From Arenimonas sp. (GTDB lineage: Bacteria; Pseudomonadota; Gammaproteobacteria; Xanthomonadales; Xanthomonadaceae): DNA of 35,508 bases. Below, in pieces: positions 1 through 12,331 of this stretch. The DNA lies in contig JAPLSJ010000084.1 of assembly GCA_026398695.1 (NCBI GenBank), positions 1 to 35,508 of the forward strand, given 5' to 3'. Both the position numbers and the translations under genes were made by a program. Below the pieces are notes generated by a model that searched no databases, had not been told where the DNA came from, and saw only the letters and a program-made list of their open reading frames with translations. Numbering within the stretch: position 1 is the first letter of the stretch; each line of letters opens with the position of its first letter.

Positions 1-401
1 GCGCGGGCACGGCCGGCGGCATTGCCACGATGGTCGCCCAGGTCCGAAACAACGGCCCGAACGCGACCTCCCAGCCCACGGTGACCTTCACCGGCAACGT
101 GGCGCTCAGCCGCGCCTCGGTGGTTCCGCCGGCCGGCTGGGCCTGCGTGCGCGGTTCGCTCGGCAACGGCGACTTCAACATCGTCTGCACCGCCGCCGGC
201 AGCTTCGCCAGCGGCGCCCGGGTGAACTTCACGTTCAACGTCACCGCGCCCAGCGTGCAGGGCCAGCCCACGCTGACCTTCAGCGCCACCACGGGCGCCA
301 CGACCTCGACCGACCCGGTGCCGGTGAACAACAGCGCCGGCCGCACGCTCCAGGTCACCGGTGCGCCGGTGTCGGTGCCGGTGGTGTCCGGCGGCGGCTG
401 A
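1..401 (+). CDS. Partial surface/secreted protein with DUF11-like repeat (3' end only)
   Basis: The reading frame is open from base 3 to the TGA at 399-401, so the gene begins upstream of the window and the ATG at 30 is internal. The visible ~133 residues are rich in Thr, Ser, Asn, Gly and Val and form a beta-sandwich-like repeat containing VRNNGPNATSQPTVTFT and ending near DPVPVNNSAGRTLQV. That pattern (N-G-P-N-A near the start, D-x-x-x-x-N-N near the end) is characteristic of DUF11/CARDB-type extracellular repeats of large surface proteins. The frame ends in a Val/Gly-rich tail with no sorting motif or membrane anchor. The function of the whole protein cannot be read from this fragment. Confidence 0.7.
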   Translation, partial: AGTAGGIATMVAQVRNNGPNATSQPTVTFTGNVALSRASVVPPAGWACVRGSLGNGDFNIVCTAAGSFASGARVNFTFNVTAPSVQGQPTLTFSATTGATTSTDPVPVNNSAGRTLQVTGAPVSVPVVSGGG

Positions 402-424
402 TCCCTGGCGCCAGCCGTACCCCG

Positions 425-454
425 GAAGCGCGGCTACGGCCGCGCTTCTTTTTT
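425..454 (+). terminator. Rho-independent terminator of the DUF11-like gene
   Basis: A perfect 10-bp stem (GAAGCGCGGC at 425-434 with its complement at 439-448) closes a TACG tetraloop and is followed by six Ts at 449-454. It lies 24 bases after the stop codon. The U-tract is on one side only, so it serves the plus-strand gene and not the convergent gene ending at 472. Confidence 0.9.
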
Positions 455-471
455 GTGGGGGCCTTGCCCTC

Positions 472-774
472 TCAGCCCACCGACGGCGCGGGGGCGGCCT
501 GCAGCTCGCGCTTGAGGCGACGGTCCAGCAGCACGAAGCCAAACGGCAGCACCGAACACGCCAGCGCACCCGCCCAGGCCAGCACCGACCAGCGCTGCAG
601 GTGGCTCACCACCAGCGACACCAGCACGAACGAAAGCCAAAGCACGCCGTGCGCCATGCCCACCGGCCAGACGAAGTCATGGCCGAACTGGTACCTCGCC
701 GGCATGGCGATGAACAGCAGCGTGACCAGGGACAGGCCTTCGACGAGGCTGAGCAGGCGGAAGAACTTGAGCAT
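472..774 (-). CDS. DUF3817 family integral membrane protein
   Basis: This 100-residue protein starts MLKFFRLLSLVEGLSLVTLLF and has three hydrophobic segments (about residues 5-25, 35-60 and 65-82). The early L-x-x-V-E-G-x-S motif and the pair H-x-x-W-P-x-G-x-x-H-G-x-L (here around residues 32-45) mark DUF3817, a small inner-membrane family without an assigned biochemical role. The start has a textbook ribosome site: the stop of the upstream metallopeptidase gene reads TGAAGGAG, so its TGA runs into the AGGAG at 782-786 that serves this ATG. The two genes are therefore probably co-translated. The C-terminus is a basic then Ala/Pro-rich tail in the cytoplasm. Confidence 0.85.
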   Translation of the reverse strand: MLKFFRLLSLVEGLSLVTLLFIAMPARYQFGHDFVWPVGMAHGVLWLSFVLVSLVVSHLQRWSVLAWAGALACSVLPFGFVLLDRRLKRELQAAPAPSVG

Positions 775-785
775 CGGGAACTCCT

Positions 786-1307
786 TCAGGGTTTGGAATC
801 GTTGGCGCCCCCGCCCTGCCCCGCCTCACGGTGGGTCAGGTACAGGCGCAGGTCGAACTCCCACTGGTGGTAGTCCGGCGCCATGTGGGTACACAGCTGG
901 TAGAAGGCCTTGTTGTGGTCGGACTCGCGCAGGTGCGCCAGCTCGTGCACCACGATCATCTCCAGGAACTCGGCGGGCGCATCCCGGAACACCGTGGCGA
1001 TGCGGATCTCGCGGCTGGCCTTGAGCCGGCTGCCCTGCACGCGGGAGATGCTGGTGTGGGTGCCCAGCGCATGCTTCATCACCTGCAGCTTCGCGTCGTA
1101 CACCACCTTGCCCAGCGGCACCGACTTGCGCAGGTGGCGGTCCTTGAGTTCCTGCACGTAGGCATACAGCTGGCCGTCGCTGCGCACCGCATGGGCCTGC
1201 CCGTACTTGCTGGCCAGCACCTTGCCCAACTGGTCCTGGGCGATCAGTTCCCGCACGCGGACCTGCAGGTGCTCGGGGTAGCCGGCGAGGTATTTCAGGG
1301 GCGGCAT
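786..1307 (-). CDS. YgjP-like zinc metallopeptidase (DUF45 / PF01863)
   Basis: The chosen start (MPPLKYLAGY, ATG at 1307) gives 173 residues. The open frame continues upstream to 1721, but that extension overlaps the divergent DUF2058 gene and looks like shadow sequence. The zinc signature is VVHELAHLRESDH: H121 and H125 of HExxH, with a third histidine shortly after (H-N-K-A-F), followed by the family's typical ending YHQWEFDLRLYL. This is the gluzincin-like fold of E. coli YgjP. No signal peptide is seen, so it is cytoplasmic. It lies 11 bases upstream of the DUF3817 gene on the same strand. The physiological substrate is unknown; some relatives have been reported to act on nucleotides. Confidence 0.85.
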   Translation of the reverse strand: MPPLKYLAGYPEHLQVRVRELIAQDQLGKVLASKYGQAHAVRSDGQLYAYVQELKDRHLRKSVPLGKVVYDAKLQVMKHALGTHTSISRVQGSRLKASREIRIATVFRDAPAEFLEMIVVHELAHLRESDHNKAFYQLCTHMAPDYHQWEFDLRLYLTHREAGQGGGANDSKP

Positions 1308-1374
1308 CGGCGGTCGGGGCTCAAGGCGGACGGCGGGTATGATGTCTTGGAATCCAACGACAAGACAGCGTGCC

Positions 1375-1929
1375 ATGGCGAAGGCAAACCCGCTCCAGGA
1401 ACAACTGCTCAAGGCCGGCCTGGTCAAGAAGTCCAAGGTCGCCCAGGTGGCGCGTGAACAGGACAAGGCCCGCCACGCCAAGGGACCCGTCGACCCCAAC
1501 GACATCCAGCGGGAAGCCGAGCGGGTGCGGCTGGAAAAAGTCGAGCGCGACCGGGCGCTGGAAGCGGAGCGCAAGGCGCAGGGCCGCATCAACGAGATGC
1601 GCGCCCAGGCCAGGCAGATCATCCAGGACAAGAAAGTGCCGCGCACCGGCGACAGCGAATACCGCTTCACCGCCGACGGCGCCATCCGCACCCTGCTGGT
1701 GGACGACGACCTGCGGCGCAAGCTGTCCTCGGGCGTGCTGGTGATCGCCCGCCTCGGCGACCGCTATGAGCTGCTGCCTCGCGCCGCCGGCGAGAAGGTG
1801 CGCGAACGCGATCCCGCCCTGGTGGTGCTCGACCACGGCCAGGCTGCCGGAAGCGAGCCCGCCGCCGCGAGTTCGGAAGACGACGCCTACTACGCCCAGT
1901 TCAAGGTGCCCGACGACCTCGTCTGGTAG
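1375..1929 (+). CDS. DUF2058 (YaiL-type) nucleic-acid-associated protein
   Basis: This 184-residue protein begins [21 protein letters not shown], the typical opening of DUF2058 proteins such as E. coli YaiL. Residues 1-95 are highly charged (Lys, Arg, Glu, Ala) and predicted to be helical or coiled coil. The C-terminal half is the conserved globular part: [15 protein letters not shown], followed by [14 protein letters not shown]. The annotation tradition is 'nucleoprotein/polynucleotide-associated enzyme', but no activity is established. An upstream in-frame ATG at 1339 exists; I chose 1375 because the family starts there and the intervening residues do not match it. The gene diverges from the YgjP-like gene across only 67 bases, so both promoters must lie in that interval. 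Confidence 0.85.
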   Translation: MAKANPLQEQLLKAGLVKKSKVAQVAREQDKARHAKGPVDPNDIQREAERVRLEKVERDRALEAERKAQGRINEMRAQARQIIQDKKVPRTGDSEYRFTADGAIRTLLVDDDLRRKLSSGVLVIARLGDRYELLPRAAGEKVRERDPALVVLDHGQAAGSEPAAASSEDDAYYAQFKVPDDLVW

Positions 1930-1971
1930 CCGCACCCTGCGCGGCCTCCCAGGGGCGCGTGACAACGCCGG

Positions 1972-2002
1972 TTGGCCTTCGCAAGATGGCAAGCCGGAGC
2001 AT
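1972..2002 (+). promoter_or_regulatory. Candidate CueR-type copper operator/promoter of copA
   Basis: TTGGCC at 1972-1977 can serve as a -35 element. Nineteen bases later GAGCAT (1997-2002) is a weak -10, the long spacing expected of MerR/CueR promoters. The spacer carries a degenerate dyad: the right half ATGGCAAG matches the proteobacterial CueR half-site, while the left half (CCTTCGCA) is imperfect. By eye about 18 of 24 positions agree with the copA operator consensus I remember. Predicted transcription starts ~20 bases before the copA ATG. No cueR gene lies in the window. Confidence 0.4.
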
Positions 2003-2029
2003 CACGCCCACCCCAGGCAGGAGCCCGAC

Positions 2030-4462
<2,433 letters not shown>

Positions 4463-4465
4463 AAC

Positions 4466-5779
4466 TCAGGGCTGGTTAGCCGCCGGCGGGTTGGACAGGT
4501 AGTCCATGGCCAGCTGCACCATCGCGCGCACGCCCACGTCCAGCCGGCTGTCGTCCACCGTGAAGTCGGGCGTGTGGTGGTCGGCGGTGGCCGACTCGGG
4601 CACGTTGGCCGGGCGGCCACCGATGGTGAAGTAAAGGCCCGGCACCTTCTCGGCGAAATAGGCGAAATCCTCCGCACCGGTGGCCGCCACCTCCAGCTCC
4701 ACGCGGTCGGCGCCCGCCGCCACCTGCAGGCTGGGCAGCATGCGCGCGGTCAGCGCTTCGTCGTTGTAGGTCACCGGGTAGGCCATGCCCAGCGGCACCT
4801 CCACCTTCACTTGGGTGCCCAGGCTGTCGCCCACCTTGGTCGCCACGTCCACCAGGCGCGTGCGCAGCAGTTCGCGCGCCTCCGGCGTCAGTGCGCGCAG
4901 CGTGCCCAGCATTTCGATTTGCTCGGGGATGATGTTGGGGCGGTTGCCGCCGTGGATGCTGCCCACGCTCACCACGGCCGCCGCTTCGGTGAGGTCCACG
5001 TTGCGGCTGACGATGGTCTGCAGCGCGGTGATGATGTGCGCCGATGCCACCACCGGGTCGGCGCCCGACCACGGGTACGCGCCGTGCGAGCCCTTGCCGT
5101 TCACCGTGATCCGGAAGGAATCGGAGCTGGCCATGGTGCCGCCGGGCTTGTAGCCGATGCTGCCCACTTCACGGAAGGCGTCGATGTGCAGGCCGAATAC
5201 CGCGTCCACGTCGGGCGACTCCAGCACGCCCTGTTCCTGCATCAGCTTTGCGCCGCCGTCCTCGCCCAGCGGCGGGCCTTCCTCGGCGGGCTGGAAGATG
5301 AACTTCACGGTGCCCGGGATTTGCGCGCGGTTGGCGGCCAGCACTTCGGCCACGCCCATCAGGATGGCCACGTGGGTGTCGTGGCCGCAGGCGTGCATCA
5401 CGCCCACTTCGGCGCCGTTGTACTGCGTGCGCACCTTGGACGCGAACGGCAGCGCGGCGCGCTCGGTCAGCGGCAGGCCGTCCATGTCGGCACGCAGCGC
5501 CACCACCGGGCCGGGCTTGCCGCCCACCAGCACGCCCACCACGCCGGTGTGCGCCACGCCGGTGGTGGTTTCAATGCCCAGCGCCTTGAGGTGCGCGGCG
5601 ACCAGCGCCGCCGTGCGCGTTTCGCGGTTGCCCAGCTCCGGGTGCTGGTGGATGTCGCGCCGCCACTCCACCACCTTGGGCTCGACCTTGGCGATGTCCG
5701 GTGCGAAGTGCTGCTGCGCCACGGCGGGCCCGCAGGCAATGACCAGGGCAAGCGACAGCGCGGTGCGGGCGAACGTCAT
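4466..5779 (-). CDS. Secreted M20-family amidohydrolase
   Basis: This 437-residue metallohydrolase starts with a Sec signal peptide (MTFARTALSLALVIACGPAVA, cleavage likely before QQ), so it works in the periplasm or outside. Family landmarks follow in order: RADMDGLPL, HACGHDTHVAILMG and QPAEEG, the dinuclear-metal ligands of the M20D group (IAA-amino-acid hydrolase, hippurate hydrolase, N-acyl-amino-acid amidohydrolase). The dimerisation domain is in the middle, and GAEDFAYF near the C-terminus is the usual final ligand region. The likely reaction is hydrolysis of an N-acyl or peptide-like amide; the substrate cannot be read from sequence. I chose ATG 5779 because it begins the signal peptide and is preceded by GGAGAG. 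A TACACT -10-like element lies ~60 bases upstream (5839-5844, minus strand). Confidence 0.88.
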   Translation of the reverse strand: MTFARTALSLALVIACGPAVAQQHFAPDIAKVEPKVVEWRRDIHQHPELGNRETRTAALVAAHLKALGIETTTGVAHTGVVGVLVGGKPGPVVALRADMDGLPLTERAALPFASKVRTQYNGAEVGVMHACGHDTHVAILMGVAEVLAANRAQIPGTVKFIFQPAEEGPPLGEDGGAKLMQEQGVLESPDVDAVFGLHIDAFREVGSIGYKPGGTMASSDSFRITVNGKGSHGAYPWSGADPVVASAHIITALQTIVSRNVDLTEAAAVVSVGSIHGGNRPNIIPEQIEMLGTLRALTPEARELLRTRLVDVATKVGDSLGTQVKVEVPLGMAYPVTYNDEALTARMLPSLQVAAGADRVELEVAATGAEDFAYFAEKVPGLYFTIGGRPANVPESATADHHTPDFTVDDSRLDVGVRAMVQLAMDYLSNPPAANQP

Positions 5780-5869
5780 GCGGTCTCTCCGGAAGTGGCC
5801 GCATCGGGCGGCGCGGCAGGCTGGCAACGGTTGCACCGAGTGTACACAGCGGCCCGTCCCGTGCCGGTG

Positions 5870-6529
5870 CTAGACCGATGATTGTCGTGCGGCATCCGCG
5901 ATGCGCTTGAGCAGTACCCATACGAACGACTGGGGCGAGCCTCCAGGCGTGGTGTGCTGTTCGTGCCGCGTGGCCACGCACCGGAATGCGGACCCCATCA
6001 GCGCCGCAATGTCTTGCGCCGAACGCCGCGCCACCACCAGGCCGCTGCACCGCTCGGGCCCGTCGGGCGCGAAGCCGCCGATCACCGCGAAGCCCCCTGG
6101 ACGAACGGCGCGTGCGGCCTGCGCCGCATAGACGGCGGCCGCGTCGGGTCCGGTGAGGAAGTGCAGCACCGCGCGGTCATGCCAAAGATCGAAGCGCGCC
6201 TCCGGCAGGGCCACCGTCAGGATGTCACCCACCCGCCACTGCACGCGCTCGCCGCGCGCACCCAACCGCTCCCGCGACACCGCAAGCGCCCGGCTTGAGA
6301 GGTCGAGCACCGTCACGTCGCGCAGCCCCATTGCCAGCAGGTCGTCCACCAGCGTGGAAGCGCCGCCGCCAACGTCGATCACGCGCGAGTCCGGCGACAG
6401 GCCGCCCTGCCCCAACAGGGCCAGCGACGTGTCCAGGTGCGGGCGGAACCAGCTGACGCTGTCCGATGCCTTGGTGAGGTACACGCCTTCCCAGTGGGAG
6501 GGCGGATCGGCGGGTGGTTCCGGGTTCAT
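5870..6529 (-). CDS. Class I SAM-dependent methyltransferase
   Basis: This 219-residue cytoplasmic protein begins MNPEPPADPPSHWEGVYLTK. The SAM-binding motif I is VIDVGGGASTLVDDLL at about residues 50-65. Motif II is VTVLDLSSRALAVSRERL, and the post-motif segment is FDLWHDRAVLHFL, resembling the small-molecule methyltransferases related to TehB and thiopurine methyltransferase. The D-x-W-H-D-R sequence is typical of that group. The acceptor substrate is unknown. The gene is followed on the same strand after 90 bases by the M20 amidohydrolase, and it diverges from doxX across 204 bases. CGGAG lies just upstream of the ATG. I see no evidence tying it to the pirin genes besides the shared intergenic region. 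Confidence 0.8.
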   Translation of the reverse strand: MNPEPPADPPSHWEGVYLTKASDSVSWFRPHLDTSLALLGQGGLSPDSRVIDVGGGASTLVDDLLAMGLRDVTVLDLSSRALAVSRERLGARGERVQWRVGDILTVALPEARFDLWHDRAVLHFLTGPDAAAVYAAQAARAVRPGGFAVIGGFAPDGPERCSGLVVARRSAQDIAALMGSAFRCVATRHEQHTTPGGSPQSFVWVLLKRIADAARQSSV

Positions 6530-6593
6530 GGCGCGCTCCGGGTGGGTGCTTACAGGACAATAGCGCGCGGCCAGGCCGCCATCGAGATGACTG

Positions 6594-6641
6594 GATTGAT
6601 ATTATCCGTGGAACGATAGATTGATTGTAATGCTGATTGAT
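6594..6641 (+). repeat. Three direct GATTGAT repeats upstream of doxX
   Basis: Exact GATTGAT copies occur at 6594-6600, 6619-6625 and 6635-6641, spaced 25 and 16 bases, in an island much richer in A+T than the rest of the window. The last copy overlaps the putative -35 of doxX. Their position upstream of a promoter suggests activator or repressor sites, possibly for a LysR or TetR-type regulator. No candidate regulator is in the window. Confidence 0.5.
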
Positions 6642-6665
6642 GCGTTTTTTGTCGGCGCCCATACT
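6637..6665 (+). promoter_or_regulatory. Probable sigma-70 promoter of doxX-pirin
   Basis: TTGATG (6637-6642) and CATACT (6660-6665) are separated by 17 bases, each matching four of six consensus positions. Transcription would begin near 6672, leaving a ~60-base leader. The start codon at 6734 is served by AGGGAG at 6721-6726. Confidence 0.5.
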
Positions 6666-6733
6666 TTGGCCACGCAATCACTGCGCCGCACCGGCAGCCG
6701 CCGGTTCGCCAAGAAATCCAAGGGAGCCACGCC

Positions 6734-7138
6734 ATGAACCACCTTTCCACCCTCGCCGGCCGCTTCGGCCTTTCGCTGATCTTCATCCTGTCGGGCTTCG
6801 CCAAGCTCGGCGCCGGCTATGCCGGCACCCAGGGCTACATGGAAGCCATGGGCGTCCCGGGCGCGGTGCTGCCCCTGGTGATCGCGGCCGAAATCGGCGG
6901 CGGCCTGGCCGTTCTCGCCGGCGGCCTCACCCGCTGGGCCGCCCTGGGCCTGGCGGTGTTCTCGGTCGCCAGCGCCTTCCTGTTCCACTTCGACCTGGGT
7001 GACCAGGGCCAGTTCATCAACTTCATGAAGAACATCGCCATCGCCGGCGGTTTCCTGGTGCTGGCCGCGCACGGCGCCGGCAAGTTCAGCGTCGACGGCT
7101 GGCTGGCCGCGCGCCGCGCCAAGGGCGGTGCCCTGTGA
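6734..7138 (+). CDS. DoxX family membrane protein
   Basis: This 134-residue protein begins MNHLSTLAGRFGLSLIFILSGFAKL and has four transmembrane segments (about residues 8-28, 48-68, 73-93 and 100-118). The early R-x-x-x-x-x-I-F-x-x-S-G-x-x-K pattern and PGAVLPLVIAAEIGGGLAVLAGG are typical of the DoxX/YphA family. Members sit in the cytoplasmic membrane and are linked to redox stress and quinone metabolism, but most have no proven activity. The gene overlaps the pirin gene by four bases (GTGA), so translation is coupled. DoxX-pirin pairs recur in proteobacteria, often controlled by a LysR-type regulator, which would fit the repeats upstream. Confidence 0.88.
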   Translation: MNHLSTLAGRFGLSLIFILSGFAKLGAGYAGTQGYMEAMGVPGAVLPLVIAAEIGGGLAVLAGGLTRWAALGLAVFSVASAFLFHFDLGDQGQFINFMKNIAIAGGFLVLAAHGAGKFSVDGWLAARRAKGGAL

Positions 7139-7842
7139 TCTCGCTGCGCCCCGCCCATGAGCGCGGCCACGCCAACCACGGCTGGCTCGATTCCTGGCAC
7201 AGCTTTTCGTTCGCCGACTATCGCGACGACCAGCACGTGCACTGGGGCCCGCTGCGCGTGATCAACGAAGACCGCGTGGCCGCCGGCCAGGGCTTCGGCA
7301 CGCACAGCCACCGGGACATGGAGATCATCAGCTACGTGCTGGAAGGCTCGCTCGGGCACAAGGACTCGATGGGCAACGCCGAGAACATCGTGCCCGGCGA
7401 AGTGCAGCGCCTGAGCGCCGGAACCGGCATCACCCACTCCGAGTTCAACTACAGCACCACCGGCACCACGCACTTCCTGCAGATCTGGATCATTCCGCGC
7501 ATCACCGGCGTCAAGCCGGCCTATGCACAAAAGCATTTCAGCGCCGAAGAAAAACGCGGCCGCCTGCGACTGGTGGCGAGCCCGGACGGCGCCGAGGGCT
7601 CGGTGTCGATCCACCAGGACGCGCGCCTGTACGCCGGGCTGTTCGACGGCGCGGAAACCGCGCAGCTCGCGCTGGCGCCGGGACGGCTGGGCTACGTGCA
7701 CGTGGTGAAGGGCGAGCTGGTGGTCAACGGCATGCCGCTGCAGGCGGGCGATGCCCTGCGCTATCGCGACGAGCCGCTCGTCACCGTCGAGCGCGGCAAA
7801 GGCGCCGAAGTGCTCGTGTTCGACCTGCCGGAACTGGCCTGA
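7135..7842 (+). CDS. Pirin family protein (YhhW-like quercetinase fold)
   Basis: This 235-residue bicupin starts at a GTG inside the doxX stop (GTGA). The metal ligands of pirin/YhhW are in place: H57 and H59 in GFGTHSHRDME, then H101 and E103 in GITHSEFN. The family hallmarks LDSWHSFSFADY and FGTHSHRDMEIISYVLEG are also present. E. coli YhhW and human pirin can cleave quercetin as dioxygenases; the natural substrate here is unknown, and redox sensing is an alternative role. The C-terminal cupin (about residues 150-235) lacks ligands, as is usual. Its TGA abuts the stop of the convergent patatin gene with no bases between and no terminator. Confidence 0.9.
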   Translation: MISLRPAHERGHANHGWLDSWHSFSFADYRDDQHVHWGPLRVINEDRVAAGQGFGTHSHRDMEIISYVLEGSLGHKDSMGNAENIVPGEVQRLSAGTGITHSEFNYSTTGTTHFLQIWIIPRITGVKPAYAQKHFSAEEKRGRLRLVASPDGAEGSVSIHQDARLYAGLFDGAETAQLALAPGRLGYVHVVKGELVVNGMPLQAGDALRYRDEPLVTVERGKGAEVLVFDLPELA

Positions 7843-8820
7843 CTAGCGGGCGGCGGGCGGCGCCAGCAGGCGCCGCACCGCGCGCACGGTGCGCGGCTCG
7901 GCCATGGTCTGGCGGGCCAGGGCCTCGAGCACCTGCGCCGCCTCGGCCGTGGCCACGTCGATGCCCAGCTCGGCCTCGGCCGGCCACTCCGCGTCCAGGC
8001 GGACGTAACGGTCGCGCAGGCGGTCTTCCATCATCGCCTGCACGTGCTGCTGCTGCACCGAGATCAGGGTCAGCAGCAGGCGCCCTTCGGCCAGCCAGTC
8101 CACGGCGCCGTCGGACTCGGCCACGTCGCTGGCGGGGCGGTAGTTGGCGGTGGCGGTGCCGATGGACAGCATGCGGATGCGCGAGGCATCGATGCGCATG
8201 AAGTGTTCGGCCTCGTGCATGGCCACCTGGTCGGGCGCCACGGCGAACAGGCCGCCGTCGGCGTACAGGTGCTGGCCCACGCGCACCGAGGGGAAATACG
8301 CCGGCGCGGCGGACGTGGCCATGGCGACGCTGGCGGCGCGGATGGTTTCATCGCCGCGCGAGCCGGCCGCGTGCGGCGATTTGAAGACCTTGGTCTGGCT
8401 GAGCGTGATGTTCACCGCCGGCACCACCACCGCGTGGCGGGCTTCGGCCAGGGTCTTGCGGCCCAGGTGGGTCACCAGCGCCTTGTTGAGCGCGATGCCG
8501 TTGTACTTCGGGCCCAGCACCGACCGCGTCAGGTCGCGCAGCTTCGCCACCGGATTGGACGGCAGCGCGCGCGCCGAAAAGATGCGGGTGCCGTGCTCGA
8601 GGAACAGCGTGCGGATCTTCGCCATCGGGATCTCGAACGCCAGCGCGATGGCCAGGATGCCGCCCACCGACGTGCCGGCGATCAGGTCGAAGCGCCGGCC
8701 CAGCGGCTCGCCCGCCTGTTCCTCCAGCTCGGCCAGCACGCAGGCGGTGTAGAAACCCAGGTAGCCGCCGCCGGCGAGCGAGAGGATGCGGAATTCGGGG
8801 TCTTTTTCAGCTTCGGCCAT
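7843..8820 (-). CDS. Patatin-like phospholipase, CapV-like orphan
   Basis: This 325-residue cytoplasmic acyl hydrolase has the full patatin catalytic set. The oxyanion loop is GGGYLG (residues 17-22), the nucleophile elbow GTSVGG (Ser51) and the catalytic Asp DGG (Asp188), followed by the family-typical PDQVAMHEA. The opening RILSLAGGGYLGFYTACVLAELEE and overall size resemble the CapV phospholipase effectors of CBASS anti-phage systems, which degrade inner-membrane phospholipids when bound by a cyclic dinucleotide. No CD-NTase, Cap2/Cap3 or other defence gene flanks it; the neighbours are a pirin and a cation ATPase. It is therefore either a housekeeping patatin of that clade or an effector detached from its synthase. 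GTSVG and the Asp are intact, so it should be catalytically competent. Confidence 0.82.
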   Translation of the reverse strand: MAEAEKDPEFRILSLAGGGYLGFYTACVLAELEEQAGEPLGRRFDLIAGTSVGGILAIALAFEIPMAKIRTLFLEHGTRIFSARALPSNPVAKLRDLTRSVLGPKYNGIALNKALVTHLGRKTLAEARHAVVVPAVNITLSQTKVFKSPHAAGSRGDETIRAASVAMATSAAPAYFPSVRVGQHLYADGGLFAVAPDQVAMHEAEHFMRIDASRIRMLSIGTATANYRPASDVAESDGAVDWLAEGRLLLTLISVQQQHVQAMMEDRLRDRYVRLDAEWPAEAELGIDVATAEAAQVLEALARQTMAEPRTVRAVRRLLAPPAAR

Positions 8821-8921
8821 GGCGGGGTCCTGGAATGCCCTTCATTCTCGCCGATCAGGCCCCCGGGCGGGCGCGGGCCAGGATCGCCACGCCAGCCTGC
8901 GCCCGGGCATGATCGGTGCCG

Positions 8922-8935
8922 TTGACCCGGGTCAA
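8922..8935. promoter_or_regulatory. Perfect FNR/Anr/Dnr-type palindrome
   Basis: TTGACCCGGGTCAA is a perfect 14-bp palindrome of the form TTGAC-N4-GTCAA, within the CRP/FNR-family binding pattern TTGAY-N4-RTCAA. Its centre (8928.5) would be at -41.5 for a start near 8970, the class II activator position. TGAACT at 8958-8963 could then be a weak -10. The downstream ATPase start is ~18 bases beyond. It could equally act on the divergent patatin gene (start 8820). The rest of 8821-8987 is GC-rich with no ORF. Confidence 0.5.
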
Positions 8936-8987
8936 GCCGTGCGCGCCCGGGACATGGTGAACTGCCTGCATCGTGGAACCCCAAGGC

Positions 8988-11557
<2,570 letters not shown>

Positions 11558-11561
<4 letters not shown>

Positions 11562-12331
11562 ACCGAGTCCAGTCCAGGACCTGCATCATCACCGGCGCCG
11601 CGCTCGGCATCGGCCGCGGCTGCGCCATCCGCCTGGCCGAGGAAGGCGCGAACGTCGCGCTGTTCGACGTGCTCGACGCCCCCGGCCAGGCGCTCGCCGC
11701 CGAACTGTCGGCGCGCGGCTTCCCCGTCCGCTACTGGCACGTGGACGTCACCAGCGAAGCCTCTCTCAAGGCCGCCATCGACGCCGTGGCCGCGCACTTC
11801 GGCAGCGTGGACGTGCTGGTGAACAACGCCGGCGTGGCCGGCGCCAACCGCCCCACCCACGAGATCACCGAGGCCGAGTGGGACTGGGTGCAGGCGGTGA
11901 ACGTGAAGGGCGTGTTCTTCGCCACCAAGCACGCCATCCCGCACATGAAGCGCGCCGGCCGCGGCAGCATCATCAACCTCTCGTCGATCTATGGCCTGGT
12001 GGGCGCCGCCGACGTGCCGCCCTACCACGCGTCCAAGGGCGCGGTGCGGCTGATGAGCAAGACCGACGCGATGATCTACGCGCCGGACCGCATCCGCGTG
12101 AACTCGATCCACCCCGGCTTCATCTGGACGCCGATGGTCGAGACGCATCTCAAATCCACCGGCGCCACCGACATCGACGCCGCCAAGGCCGCCACCGGCC
12201 AGCTGCATCCGCTCGGCCACATGGGCGACGTGGACGACATCGCCTGGGGCGTGGTGTACCTGGCGTCGGAAGAGTCGAAGTTCGTCACCGGCTCGGAGCT
12301 GGTGATCGACGGTGGCTACACCGCGCACTGA
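11558..12331 (+). CDS. Short-chain dehydrogenase/reductase (SDR)
   Basis: This 257-residue classical SDR has the cofactor motif TGAALGIG (about residues 12-19), D at the end of beta-2 (LFDVLD), favouring NAD(H), then NNAGVAG. The catalytic Ser is in SIINLSSIYG and the Tyr-Lys pair in YHASK. It ends SELVIDGGYTAH, as in 3-oxoacyl-ACP reductase or cyclopentanol/3-alpha-hydroxysteroid dehydrogenase types. Specificity cannot be assigned. The ATG lies in the ATPase stop (ATGA) with AGGGAG in the ATPase 3' end, so the two are co-translated. That partnership is odd, since one is an ion pump and the other a soluble oxidoreductase. They presumably respond to the same signal. Confidence 0.88.

Noticed and set aside
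425-454. Terminator serving both convergent genes
   Set aside because: T-tract exists only on the plus-strand side; the minus-strand side reads CCCCGG, so it does not end the DUF3817 transcript by this mechanism.
7135-8820. Complete CBASS or other anti-phage operon
   Set aside because: Only a patatin is present. Flanking genes are pirin and a cation ATPase; no CD-NTase, E1/E2-like, JAB or other defence genes are visible.
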